Positions 48,515 to 59,041 of a DNA stretch of 64,000 bases are shown here, piece by piece. The position numbers were made by a program, and so were the translations under genes. Within the stretch, counting starts at the first letter, position 1. The number at the start of each line of letters is the position of its first letter. This DNA is from Steromphala cineraria (lineage: Eukaryota; Mollusca; Gastropoda; Trochida; Trochidae). A model generated the notes under the pieces. That model ran no database searches. It was given only the letters and a program-made list of their open reading frames with translations, and was not told the DNA's origin. Location of the stretch: positions 52,801,727-52,865,726 of the forward strand of contig OU744732.1 in the NCBI GenBank assembly GCA_916613615.1, read 5' to 3'.

Positions 48515-48772
48515 AGAGCCTTGCCCTTCAGACAGATCAAGTCAAGTAGTGATTATCAAGCCTCTGTTCTTGCCAGAACAAAATCGTTGGTTCCGGCAGT
48601 TGCGAAAAATACTGCATCACAATCCATATTTTGTCATTTGCTATGTGTCGTTGATTTCACAACTAATTTTGATTGCCTCCAGTCAGGCATCTCCCATTCT
48701 ACCGCACAAACTCGGCTATAAAGGAGCATAGAATCAACATTCCATGACTTTATTTAACACTGTGGGGAGAGA
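48515..48772 (+). mobile_element. Rearranged relative of the family F element
   Basis: Shares blocks with 55,712-56,323: AAGCCTCTGTTCTTGCCAG, a TTCCGGCAGTTG block, GTCGTTGATTTCACAACTAA with TTGATTGCCTCC (reverse of the family F segment near 55,800-55,840), and a right end TGTGGGGAGAGAATG. The two short frames here follow from the element. Confidence 0.55.
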
Positions 48773-48796
48773 ATGGCTATCACCAACCCCGTGTAA

Positions 48797-49052
48797 GTAA
48801 ACCTAGCCTCAATATTATCCGTTTCACTCCTATACTGAGTCTAGCAAGGCCTAGTAGAGGGTCGCGTCAGCCGACCTTTCTGCGACCTATGACCCTCCAA
48901 CGTTATACATACGAAGGCATACTATTGTGACTTGGTAAGAGGAGTTCTGATTGGTCAATTCGATACGTCGGCTGACGGGACCCTCTACTAGGCCTTTCTA
49001 GACTCAGTTAAGGGGTGAAACGGATAATATTGAGGCTAGGTTTATTTAGACT
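48797..49052. mobile_element. Foldback element with long inverted ends
   Basis: AGTAAACCTAGCCTCAATAT through TCACTCC, and GGCCTAGTAGAGGGTC further in, are mirrored by GGACCCTCTACTAGGCC and ATATTGAGGCTAGGTTTA. Flanked by an imperfect direct repeat, TCACCAACCCCGTGT at left and TCATCAACCCTGTGT at right. A fragment of the same family (GTAAACCTAGCCTCAATA) is at about 32,433-32,450. Confidence 0.75.
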
Positions 49053-49759
49053 GTCATCAACCCTGTGTCTATGATACCACATTGAAGCAAAGGTTTACTT
49101 GCTTTCAACAGGATCAACTCAAACAGAATTAATAAGAGTTTAAATTTTTCAACGATAAAATTTAGTGATGACTGTCACAGTAGTTAGAAGTTAACTTTGT
49201 TCCATCTTTAACCATTCTGCAATTACATACAGATGTCATCCTTCAAACGCTATCCATCAAAAGGTATGTAATGATAAGTATTAACCAAAACTGAAATTTG
49301 AAGAAACACCATTTAATAAGTAATATCAGCTGATACTTTCTTTGCAATGATCGCCCATAATACTTAGAAATAACAACTTGGGACTTTGGCATCTACATTC
49401 ATGATTCTCGGCATCATAATCGATAGACACGTTAAGATGGGAACAATCACTGTCAAATTACTTTACATACTCTTATTTTCATCGTTACCTCAAAAATAAG
49501 AATGAAAGGTCATGTTAGCAATGTTTAAAATTATGTCATGTCATGTCATGTCTCATATCTACAAACTTACTTGACATGCCAATTTTTAAAACTTCATGAC
49601 CATTTGTTTTAGTATTGGTAAAGCAAAGTTGATGACAACGGGCCTCAGAGGCCAAGGGAAGCATTCACCAACTGTAGAATTAAAATTGATTTACCTTTTG
49701 AAAAACACTTTATAAGATTAGTTTCGGTGAAAATACTCTAATCAATATCTTACAGAAAT

Positions 49760-49790
<31 letters not shown>

Positions 49791-51750
49791 AACCTCCATT
49801 TGAGATTATAATGAGGATACTTACAAATTTGGACAGCGGATTGACATTTACATCTTTTCACAAAGAGATGTTACCAATTAAAGGGTTGATTTGATTAGGA
49901 TTTCAAAAACATAGACATAAAACAATTACAACGATTTCTACAAATCCTTAAAGTATGCAACAGCCTCAAAGGCCCAAGGGAGCATCTTGGGAGTTAAAAG
50001 CTGATTTTACTATGCCAATATTTGATAAATTTTGAAATCAACTTCTCTGCATTTATAAAAAAGATCCACACATAAATCAAAGAGGTACAATATAAAGATT
50101 TAAAATGAAACATGTAAAAAACACCAGATTTAAAAAATCTTTACATTGTATTCTGCTGCTGGCATCGAAAAGTGAAGAAATGTCACTTTCTGTAATTATG
50201 AATGATTGAGATAATTGTGGAATACTTTTGAAAATGATAAGATAATTTGAGGAAATTATATGCTATAGGTTGTTATTGAACTTTACACGTTTTTCTTATA
50301 TGTTTCCATATGCAAGACTTCCTTGTACATATCCTATCTTTCACATTCCTCTTATTTTTTTGGTTATAAAAACATGATGTTTTTGGAAGGTTAGCAATAA
50401 CAAGTATTGGTTAACAATATTAACAAAAGGAAAGCATGTATGCTTTTTTAGGGATTCGTGTTAAAAAAGTGATAATCATTTATTGTCACAACCTTATCAA
50501 TTTATCAACCATGTTATTCCCTATCTCAATTACTTCGTTTGATACGAGTCGATATGTTTGTTATATGAAATATGGTCAAATTAGCTGGACCTTTCAACAA
50601 GGACTGTTGTTTAAACATGAACAATTAAATGTTTTACAAAAATTGTCAAATTCGATGACAAACAGATAAAACACAAATAATTAAAAAACTTACCTTTCCA
50701 ATTTATGTGTTTCAACAAAGAAAATTTCAACATTTTGTTCACTTAGCTAAATTGACAAGAAAATGTATATATGAAATGTAATAAAAAAAACGTACGAAAG
50801 TAGTAATTATACAAATTGTTTATTTACCTCAAACAGCTTTAAGAATAAAGTAACGCAATATCTATATATATGTTTTCTCTCTGTCACCGGTTCTGATAAG
50901 AAGTATTTAATGGCGAAACAAACATAGTTACAGATACATGGTTTCGAAAAAAAACCATAGTTCACTAGTAGAAAAAATATAATGAAATTAAGAAACAAGT
51001 TTAAATCATTCAGGTCAACATCAAGACACTATGGGATAAATGGGAATATTGACATTTTGAAGTTATTGTTTAAAAAATGTAGTTATCTGTTATCAGATAA
51101 ATAATTTCTAATAAAATCAATTTATAAAGCGTAATATTTGTTGTGAAAAATGTATTATTATGTCATCGATAATTCTCATAATGGTTAACTTAGTATTATT
51201 TTGTTTATCAATTTAATCTGTTTTGGTAGGAGAACGTAGACATAAATAACAGATGATATCAGAACTATAGCATTCTAAAATGCCTCTCAATGTAAGACTT
51301 TAAAAATTTAAGTAAGTAAAATAATTTCGCTAACAATGCTCACTTTAAAAAAAAAGTTTTTCTTCAATGTCAAAAGTAGAAACAAACATAGCAACCGGAA
51401 GATGAATGAATGGTTTAAGAAAGACAAAAACAAATGGACACATGATACCACAAACAGACAATTAATGATTCGCAGGCTCAAGAACAGAAGATGAATTATT
51501 TGAGGTGAGTGATGTCAGCGAACCTTTTTACGTTACTGCCTACACGTTAGTAACATGTAGAGGATAAAGCTGATTTTATCATCTTTTAAGATTAAAAAAA
51601 ATAGACATGACTTAACATGCAGGAAAACATTGACTGTGAAAAATAAAAGTACAGAGAAACAAAGAGTTTAATGCCATTTCTGAACAATCTTTGAACCGAT
51701 ATGCACTTAAAGTACGATTTTAGCCATTGACAACGTTCCGTGACTGCCAT
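49053..51750. other. AT-rich intergenic stretch downstream of the ClC-6 gene
   Basis: No gene seen. It holds an (ATC)10 tract at about 49,762-49,792, a GTCAT repeat at about 49,535-49,552 and many short frames without codon-level support. A block near 50,150-50,230 weakly resembles arm sequence. Confidence 0.5.
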
Positions 51751-51756
51751 TCTTAA

Positions 51757-51951
51757 AGGGGCAGTAGCACGTTTTTAGTCCTTTAATTCATTTTCTGTAA
51801 GAAAAAGGAATCGTGTGGCTAAACTTTATATTATATATTTGAATTGTTACTGCTCCATTTAGTTTAATTACATTGTCTTTCAATCAGAAGCATTAATTTT
51901 CATTTTCCTGACATCACCTTATATTCCCACTAAAAACGTGCTACTTCCCCT
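51757..51951 (-). mobile_element. Internally deleted family A MITE with a longer flanking duplication
   Basis: 195 bp. The left end AGGGGCAGTAGCACGTTTTT jumps straight to the CTTTAATTCATTTTCTG part, losing about 160 bp, and the right end is CTACTTCCCC-T. The left flank TGCCATTCTTAAA (from 51,746) recurs after the element (about 51,957-51,969), a duplication longer than TTAA. Confidence 0.85.
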
Positions 51952-52099
51952 TAAAATGCCATTCTTAAATGACCGCTTCATATTGAACATGGACGATATG
52001 AGAGTATCGCCAATGTACATTACTACAAATCATGAAAAACATATTAAAAATGAAATCTAAATTTGAAAAAAACTCTCTTCATCCCTTTACATCGCATTT

Positions 52100-52105
52100 T
52101 TTATT
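52100..52105 (-). terminator. Candidate poly(A) signal of the ClC-6 gene
   Basis: AATAAA on the minus strand, about 58 nt after the stop codon, followed within 20-60 nt by T-rich sequence. Position and strand fit the 3' end of the last exon. A longer 3' UTR using another signal cannot be excluded. Confidence 0.5.
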
Positions 52106-52162
52106 TACATACATAATGTCAAGAAACTATTTCAGAAATGTCTACAACATTGGCACAAAACG

Positions 52163-52243
52163 TTATCTCTGGTTGCCATGGAGATGAAGTTTTTTCTCCA
52201 GATATTCGTGTGTCAGATTGTGACGTGTTATCATCCCCATCAG
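52163..52243 (-). CDS. CLCN6: ClC-6-like chloride/proton exchanger, last coding exon
   Basis: The minus-strand acceptor ATTTTCAG ends at 52,244. The exon then reads 27 codons in phase 0, LMGMITRHNLTHEYLEKK... to a TAA stop at 52,165-52,163. The motif GMITRHNLT(H/Y)E(Y/F)L is the closing part of the second CBS domain and the C-terminus typical of vertebrate CLCN6; CLCN7 ends differently. It is too short to appear as an open frame of its own and was found by following the previous exon across a 429-bp intron. In known ClC-6 proteins this cytosolic tail follows the membrane domain of a late-endosomal 2Cl-/H+ exchanger. Orthology is inferred from recognition of the family, not an alignment. Confidence 0.88.
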   Translation of the reverse strand: MMGMITRHNLTHEYLEKKLHLHGNQR

Positions 52244-52672
52244 CTGAAAATGGAAAATGATAACATCATTCAAACTTCAAGTGATGGTAGATTTCAAGAC
52301 GAAAGAAGATCACAAATGTGTGTTGATACGCTGTCGAATCTATCAACAGCCTGATGACTTGAAAAATAAACAATTTCGTATGAAGCATTATGACGCCATA
52401 GACATTATGACGTCATGAAATTGTTCATCCCAGACATTTTACATCATATCTATATGTTGTCTGGATAGATTTTTAGATTAAGGACGACGTTATGCAAAAA
52501 ATACTTATATTAACCTGGCAGACATGGTAAGGGAAAGATATAAATTGTGTTAAGATTTTAAAAGATTAAAATTCTATATGCATTCATATTTGATGATTTA
52601 ATTTTCTCAATGATGTTCGCAAATTTTTTTTCCATGTATAGAGGATAAGTATGAGGCATAAAAACGAGTTAC

Positions 52673-52798
52673 CTTTCCCTCGTGATCAACTACCGGTAGG
52701 TGGCGCAGGCCCATGCTCCTGAAGAGGTTGAACACCTGAGGGACAGGTGAGTCTGGGTACACGGTGTAGGGACAGGTGTTCATGTAGTCATTCACGTC
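52673..52798 (-). CDS. CLCN6: ClC-6-like chloride/proton exchanger, second CBS domain exon
   Basis: 126 nt, 42 codons, phase 0 at both borders. The acceptor is CTACCTGTAG (ending 52,799) and the donor is AAG|GTAACT (52,672-52,671). It encodes DVNDYMNTCPYTVYPDSPVP followed by QVFNLFRSMGLRHLPVVDHE and GK. The FNLFR-MGLRHLPVV stretch is the hallmark of the second CBS domain of ClC-6 and ClC-7, and the DV..YMN.(S/C)P(F/Y)TV lead-in is closest to ClC-6. CBS domains pair in the cytosol and, in the CLC family, modulate transport, in some members by binding adenine nucleotides. The next exon continues with LMGMITRHNL, completing the domain. GC content and codon use are markedly above the surrounding intron sequence. 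Confidence 0.93.
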
Positions 52799-52869
52799 CT
52801 ACAGGTAGATAGCCAGGTAAATAAGTTATAAACATGCCAATCCTTACAATGATTAAGTTTTCAATCCAA

Positions 52870-53490
52870 ACCCCGTAAAAAGCTCAGTGGTAGAGTGTCC
52901 GCTTTTCGTCCGGAAGACCGGGTTCGATTCCCGGTGGCGTCATACCAAAAGACGCTAAAAGATGAAAAATGTTGCTGTCGTCGTTGACACTCAGTATTAT
53001 AGGGATAGAACAGTCTGATTAAAATCGACTGTGATTCGAGGAAAAAAGTGTAAAAATATTGTCTCTAGTGGGGTTTGAACTTCAACCAGCCCGGCTTTCC
53101 TCTCATTCACAGTCTGAAGGCACCCCTATTACCTGCATGTTCTGACGCAAGCTCATGTAGCCAATCGCAAGGGGCGCAGTAAAAGCTTCGATATCATGCA
53201 GGGGCAGGTAACTCCAGTGTACCATTCGTTATACATATTCGCCGCTAAACGCTATTTAAAAACGAGAATGTGATTGGATAGCTAAACTGGTCATAGGAAC
53301 ATGCGATAGAGGTAGGTGCATTCAGACCGAGACGGAGAGGATGTTCTGGCTGGTTCGAGCCCCGATAGAGACAATATTTTTGATATTTTATTCCTCGGAG
53401 TAAGGTCGATTTTAATTAGACTGAGGGATAGAACAACGCAATGACTGGCGCTGAACTGTGGCTGCCGGGTGCAGAAATGCACAAAGCATT
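52870..53490 (+). mobile_element. tRNA-headed SINE interrupted by a DNA element
   Basis: The head (about 52,873-52,945) has AGCTCAGTGGTAGAGTGTCC, an anticodon loop TTTTCGT (TTC at the anticodon position) and a B box GGTTCGATTCCC. The acceptor strands do not pair. The body reads CCAAAAGACGCTAAAAGATG and TTGTTGACACTCAGTATTATAGGGATAGAA-like sequence, which resembles a conserved central domain of widespread invertebrate SINEs. It continues after the insertion at 53,434 with CAACGCAATGACTGGCGCTG. It lies antisense in the ClC-6 intron. Confidence 0.75.
53011..53423 (+). mobile_element. CAGTCTGA-type long-TIR element, copy 2, with 10-bp target duplication
   Basis: 413 bp with inverted ends CAGTCTGATTAAAATCGAC and GTCGATTTTAATTAGACTG, extending inward through CGAGGAA, AAAATATTGTCTC and CGAACCAGCC-like blocks. 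Flanked by the perfect direct repeat AGGGATAGAA (53,001-53,010 and 53,424-53,433). A 9-10 bp duplication with long inverted repeats fits a Mutator-like MITE. It is closely similar to 36,817-37,234. Confidence 0.92.
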
Positions 53491-54349
53491 TTCCCAATGT
53501 ACAATGTATAGAGCACAAATAAGAATTATTATCATTATTACATTTACACAACGAAATATGAAGTTTTCTCATTTACTAGTGTGTTTTATCGCACAGATCA
53601 TGAAATTAATATTGATATTGAACGTTGATTGAATAAATGACAATGATCCACGCATTGTCCAGGTATAAGAAAACTGGACTTCAATCTTAAGTGCAAAACT
53701 TTTTCGAAAATTGTGATTTCCTTAAATTTCAATTAAATATTCCTTATCGCCTTTTAATCGTTGATTCATTGCAAATTAACACACATCTTTGCTGATCATC
53801 ATGTCCTTACTGTTTGATAGTGACCTTAGTACCGTTTTGAGAAATGATCTTAAAATAATATTATCCACAAACATTTGTTTAAAATAGCTAGAGTTGGCCT
53901 TTTCGCCTTGATTGGTTCGTTAAACGAATGCTATATCATTGAACGAATATGAGCACGAATGTAACATACAAACCATGCATAGATAAGAACCCTCAATGTT
54001 TACCACGATACATGTATTTGATAATCAAATAAAGATTAACTTTGCCCTATATATACATGCAGGTTGTGGAAACTAAATAAATGCATTGGTCACAGACATG
54101 TTATTTTAAGAAAACACACAGTGGGTGTTCAATTAAAGCTTTGAGTTGGTGACATTTATCTATATTGACAGACAACGCAGGCTTGGTGTAGTACCTATGC
54201 CAATTAGCTTAATTTCCCATTGAGATGTTTGATTCGGTGTTTGAGAAGTAAAAAAAAATATCAAGCTAAAACGTATACAGCCACGTTTTAATCATTTTCA
54301 CTAGGGAAAAGGATTCGAGTATCTTAATCAATTTATATACCTTGGTTAA

Positions 54350-54892
54350 AGGGGCAGTAGCACGTTTTTTGATAATTTTATATTTCAAATATTTCACTTA
54401 AATTTGTAAGTTAATGCTAAATGTATTATCTTGACAGTGTCAACAATCTCATTACACTAGCCAATCATCCATAGTGAATGAATGAATGAATGAATGAATG
54501 AATTGTTTATTAACGTGTCACGCATAAAATTACAAGGTATAAATACACAGTGAATATACATGATAAAATTGATTATGCAAGGCCTGAATAGGCCGAAGAG
54601 ACACGGCGTAAAGCATTAAAATATAAACAATAAACACAATTAAGATAGTCAGAGGACAAAGTATGATTCCTATCAAATCCACTGGCGGCCATTTTTTGTG
54701 AACACCTTTAATTCATTTTGTGTGAGAAAAAGGAATCGCATGGCTAAACCTTACGTTATACATTTGAATTATTACTTCTTCATTTAGTTTCAATACATTA
54801 TCTTTCAATTGAAACCTTTTATTTTCATTTTCCTGACATCACCTTATATTCCCCCCCCCCCCCCCCCCCCCCCAAATCGTGCTACTGCCCCT
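54350..54892 (-). mobile_element. Family A MITE with nested retroposon tail and poly-C expansion
   Basis: TTAA at 54,346-54,349 precedes the left end. The right end CGTGCTACTGCCCCT at 54,892 is followed by TTTTA, a decayed TTAA. The body is interrupted at 54,476-54,644, and the CCCCC run near its right end has grown to 23 C (54,851-54,873). Without these it is normal length. Confidence 0.9.
54476..54644 (-). mobile_element. 5'-truncated non-LTR retroposon tail with (ATTC)n
   Basis: Inserted in a family A MITE with target duplication ATAGT (54,471-54,475 and 54,645-54,649). Read on the minus strand it carries TCGGCCTATTCAGGCC, then ends AATAAACAATTCATTCATTC, that is, a poly(A)-signal-like motif followed by a short tandem tail. 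This layout is typical of CR1- or RTE-like 3' ends. Confidence 0.75.
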
Positions 54893-55711
54893 TTTTATTT
54901 CTTTTTATTCGTGACATTTGTTACAGAGATACCCCGATTTCTTCTCTGCCCTTTTAAATTTCCTAGAGGAAAGAAATATGCAAGATAATGAAAGGATAGT
55001 GGCAGTATAAATAGGTTTATGCAGCACACATCAGAGATAATAATTTACACTCATGGGATTGGCCTAATAATAAACTTGTAATGTGAATTAATAGTATCGT
55101 TCAGTCCCCAATATCAAAAATCTTTAAAATCTAGAATAATTATAACATGCACGGGGACATATTTTTTTTAAAGAGTGTACTCATTTAATACTGTCCCTAT
55201 CACCAATGTTTAAAATGGGCCCCGGTTTATTCAAAATATTTTTATACCAATAACACCCCTTTTACTTTGGATTCAAATATCGTCATTCATCTTCAACTAG
55301 GCATTGGTTTGATGTTTCAATTTTATCAACGGTTAACACAACTTTAATCAATTTAAACAACGTGAATGACTGTGCAACAGACTCGTTTGCAACCAGTCAG
55401 TTTACCATTTACCTGGATGTCAAAAAACAATTATTTTACCCAATAAGATAATTTTTAGCATTCTGGGTGAGCATATTTGCGATTATCCTCACCTGGCTGG
55501 TGGGCTAGTATTTCAGGTGTTAAGTTGGAAGGTATACATGTAGTGACGATATTTCACCGATAATCAAATCGAATCATTTACTCATTCCCCAAATAAACAC
55601 ACTGTTTAATAAAATGTGACAAGTGGAATGTAACTGGGTAACCATTGTCAACTGATTGTAAATCAAAACATAATTTTGTTTTGTTGTTCCAACGCATACA
55701 CACATATAGCC

Positions 55712-56323
55712 CATTCTCTCCCCACAGAGACAACTCAGTTATACCTGAATTAGCCTCTGTTCTATTACGGCTAATACACGGGACAGAAAAGTAGAAATCT
55801 GATTGGAGGCAATCGAAGTTAGTTGTGCAATCAGCGACGCCGTTTCAAAAGGGGTCATTCGCAAAAGCTCGGCTACTCCCGGCTATTCCCGGTGATTCGG
55901 CATTCAGGGGAGATAACTCTTCCTTCTACAAAACATCGCTTTTTTAACCTTCTCATAAGTTTTTATTTGGTAAATTATTAAAATAAAATTTATCATAAAA
56001 CAAAGAACAATTTACACAATTATAAAACAGTATGTTTCTAATGAAAAACCCTATCCATATCTGATTTTTAAATATTTTCCCTCTCACACTGTTAATGAAA
56101 AATAAACCTAAAGGCATGATGCTTTCGAAAGTCACTGTACGACCGTTGAGAATTCCCAAAGTCGTTGATATCCAAAAGGTGTTTTCATTGGCTGCAGATA
56201 AGGGAGCTATCTCAAGTTACAACTTTTTGCCGCTAGGGCAATCTGCCGGAACCCCAGGATCTAGGCGTAATAGAACAGAGGCTAATTCAGGTATTACTGA
56301 GTTGCCTCTGTGGGGAGAGAATG
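55712..56323. mobile_element. Family F long-TIR element with 10-bp target duplication
   Basis: 612 bp. The inverted ends, about 57 bp long, start CATTCTCTCCCCACAGAG and run through CTGAATTAGCCTCTGTTCTA. Flanked by perfect ACATATAGCC repeats (55,702-55,711 and 56,324-56,333). This fits a Mutator-like non-autonomous element. The frames at 55,953-56,159 and 56,095-56,331 lie in it and are not supported as genes. Confidence 0.93.
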
Positions 56324-56499
56324 ACATATAGCCATGTAGAATCTATTATCAAGACAAAACGAATTGAAAGGAGAAATTCACACTGTTACTTTCAACTCAA
56401 AATGTACAACAAATAACAAATCTTGCATTGTATTTAAAACGAAATCTACCTGTGTAAATTTATGGAAATGCCGCCTGTACATGCTCGAAACGATGCATA

Positions 56500-56578
56500 T
56501 ACATGTATAGTGTAAATATTGTTCTTTTGGCCACGAGGCCTGATGTACAAATAAACTTCTTGTTCTTGTTCTTGTATT
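56500..56578 (+). mobile_element. Non-LTR retroposon 3' tail with (TTCTTG)n
   Basis: TTTTGGCCACGAGGCCTGAT, then ACAAATAAACTTCTTGTTCT and further TTCTTG units. An AATAAA-like motif followed by a short tandem tail marks the 3' end of a 5'-truncated non-LTR element. The GAACAA run before the SINE at 6976 may share this origin. Confidence 0.65.
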
Positions 56579-57414
56579 GAAAGGATCCCTCTTAAGTCTT
56601 AAGTCTCGGCTGAAAAAAGTAGGTTTGCGGATTTAAAAAAAATTGTAAATGAAAAAAAAATTATGAAATTAGTACTCTTTTTTCCCTTGACTATATATTG
56701 GTCAACGACTGCAATATTCAGTCAGAAGAAATAGATAACACAGCCTACGCCTACATTCAATACGTGAAGCAAGTGAGGAAGTTTAAAAAGCCTCTTTTCA
56801 AATTAAAAAAAGTTCTCATTATTCAACAGACGGTGGGAGTCAAGTGTGAAACACAATATTTTGTTAACTTTTGAAATATTTACGGCGGATTTCTTTTGGC
56901 ATGATATCAACCTTGCTCTATTAAAAAACTTGGCGAGTTGATTGCTACATGTATTACTCATTGAGTAACAAAAAAAAACCCCAAAAATAATCTGTATCTT
57001 TGCCATTGGGAATTACATGTATTTAATAAAAAACCTTGTTTTAAATGCTATATTTCAGTTATGGATCCGGAAAGTTTGAAATTTTCTGTGTGTGTGAGTT
57101 TAAGGTGGGATTTAGACGTTTACCCTGACGATGTTAATAAAAACATGTTATCCGGATGGGTCACTGGGTTTGGTCTCATCAACATTAATAGTGGTAATAA
57201 AACAAATAGTACAGGTTATTTGTTACTCGCAAGCCCGTCCTAAGTATCACCCCATATTGCTTGCATGCATGTCATGAACTCGTCTCCAAATCTGGGATAT
57301 TCCGATATCCCAAAATTTAATGGGGAGAGGGTGGAGCTTGTATTTGGAACTAAAGATTCCAAAACTCTCTTCATCCCGTACACATACAGCCATCATTCGA
57401 AAACTCCTATACTC

Positions 57415-58005
57415 AATCGACAATCATCACATTCATAAGAGAATCACCACAATCATTCGGCACCCACCTCAATCATTCAACAACACAACCACCACAATCA
57501 TTCGACAGCCCCAACACTCATTCAACAACCACGACAACCACCACAATCATTCCACAACCACCACAATCATTCCACAACCACCACAATCATCCCACACCCA
57601 CCATAATCAATCGACAACCACCATAATCATTCGACAACCACCACAATCATTCGACAACCACCACAATCATTCCACAACCACCACAATCATCCCACACCCA
57701 CCATAATCAATCGACAACCACCATAATCATTCGACAACCACCATAATCATTCGACAACCACCACAATCATCCCACAACCACCACAATCATTCCACAACCA
57801 CCACAATCATTCGACAACCATCAGCCATTCGAAAACTACCATAATCAATCGACAATCACCTCAATCAATCACCACAATAATTCGACAACCAACACATTCA
57901 TTCGACAACCATCACAATCATTCGACAACCACCACAATAATTCGACAACCAACACATTCATTCGACAACCAACACATTCATTCGACAAACTAGGCAATCA
58001 TTCAT
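57415..58005 (+). repeat. 20-bp CAACCACCACAATCATTCGA minisatellite
   Basis: About 28 units, with alternating C/T/A variants and a higher-order block of about 120 bp (57,565-57,685 resembles 57,665-57,785). The 128-residue frame across it (rich in His, Asn, Thr) is a by-product. It lies in the ClC-6 intron. Confidence 0.9.
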
Positions 58006-58691
58006 CAATTATCTACCATGGCATTTTTCAGTACATGATACAGTTGTCACCAGTTATTATTACAATGACAATCTCAAATGTTACTCCCACCATATCGATA
58101 AGAAGATGTTAAAGCAGCTTATTGCCTCAAATGAAAATTAAAGTGACCATATGTTAAATAATGCACGTGCACCATTTTCAAGATTTATTGTAGTCTAGAA
58201 AATAGTTTCTAGTAACGGTAGAAGAAAATACCCAAATTACTAATAAGGAATTGAAAAACGGATCTCTGATGAAGGTGATATTGACATAGAAAATGGTCAA
58301 CCCGGAAGTTGTTATTGACCGAGTTATAATCAGGATCCACTAAAAGTACAAACATGAGGAATTTCACCGCTACAAGATGAGAGGAAGAACTTGATAAGTT
58401 GTCATTATATCCATGTGCGACCTTTAATTAACATTCATCGGGAAAACAGAGATTCCTTTTGGGCGTGATTATATATTATCAGGTTTTTATAAGGGATTTC
58501 ATGCTGCTTAGTATAGTTCCTCTGTGGTTCTAAAGAACTAATTGAAGAGGAATCGTAAATGTTATTAATTTTCATTCACGATGTATTATCGTGACCCAAT
58601 AAAATCATAGTGAAAACAAAAACTCGGTTTTCCATGAGTATATATTGCAAATAGTTTTAAAAATGACTTTGAATCCAGCGTTATATCCCTT

Positions 58692-58883
58692 ATCTTCCTA
58701 CGCAGAGCCTAAAAGGCCAGTTTCCAAACTGTCATTTTATGCCTTGCTGCAGAGACTTTACTTTTCTGTGCTGCTATAGTGCCCCTACAGAGTAGAGAGC
58801 AAGCACAGAAAACTCAAGGCTATGCAGCAAGGCATAAAATGACAGTTTGGAAACTGGTCTTTTAGGCTCTGCGTAGGAAGATG
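58692..58883. mobile_element. Hairpin MITE with 10-bp target duplication
   Basis: CTTCCTACGCAGAGCCTAAA through GCCTTGCTGC (58,694-58,750) is mirrored almost perfectly by 58,824-58,880. An inner hairpin (TTTTCTGTGCT / AGCACAGAAAA) fills the centre. Flanked by TATATCCCTT at 58,682-58,691 and 58,884-58,893. It lies only about 60 bp from the ClC-6 exon donor at 58,939. Confidence 0.92.
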
Positions 58884-58939
58884 TATATCCCTTTACTCTT
58901 TTAAAAACAATTCTCACTAGTTCGAAAATGAATACTTAC

Positions 58940-59041
58940 AAGTATATACTCTGGGTTAAGTTCAGAGGCATCGATGTCATGTACATCCGGGTATCTCGGG
59001 TACTCTGCTGTCAACTCTTCGTAACTCAACCCAGCAATCTC
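58940..59041 (-). CDS. CLCN6: ClC-6-like chloride/proton exchanger, linker exon before CBS2
   Basis: 102 nt, 34 codons, phase 0 at both borders. The acceptor TTGTATTGCAG ends at 59,042 and the donor is CTT|GTAAGT (58,939-58,938). It encodes EIAG then LSYEELTAEYPRYPDVHD and IDASELNPEYIL. The LSY.E(L/M)...YPRYPD(I/V)HD(L/I)D...LNP pattern is what separates ClC-6 from ClC-7 in this part of the protein. It joins in frame to DVNDYMN of the next exon across a 6,141-bp intron. Upstream exons (CBS1 and the membrane domain) were searched for between 59,042 and 64,000 on the minus strand and not found, so they probably lie beyond the window. Confidence 0.92.

Larger units (their letters stand above)
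52799..58939 (-). other. CLCN6: 6.1-kb intron of the ClC-6-like gene
   Basis: Bounded by GTAAGT and CTGTAG splice sites on the minus strand. It contains a SINE with a nested DNA element, a family A MITE with a nested retroposon tail, a family F element, a 20-bp minisatellite and a hairpin MITE. No additional exon was recognised. The frame at 57,061-57,240 matches nothing known. Confidence 0.85.

Noticed and set aside
57061..57243. 60-residue plus-strand frame starting MDPESLKFSVCVSL
   Set aside because: It looks more protein-like than most, but it lies antisense in the ClC-6 intron, has no recognisable domain and no splice signals that extend it.
57415..58005. CRISPR-like array
   Set aside because: Units are contiguous 20-bp repeats without unique spacers, in a eukaryotic intron.
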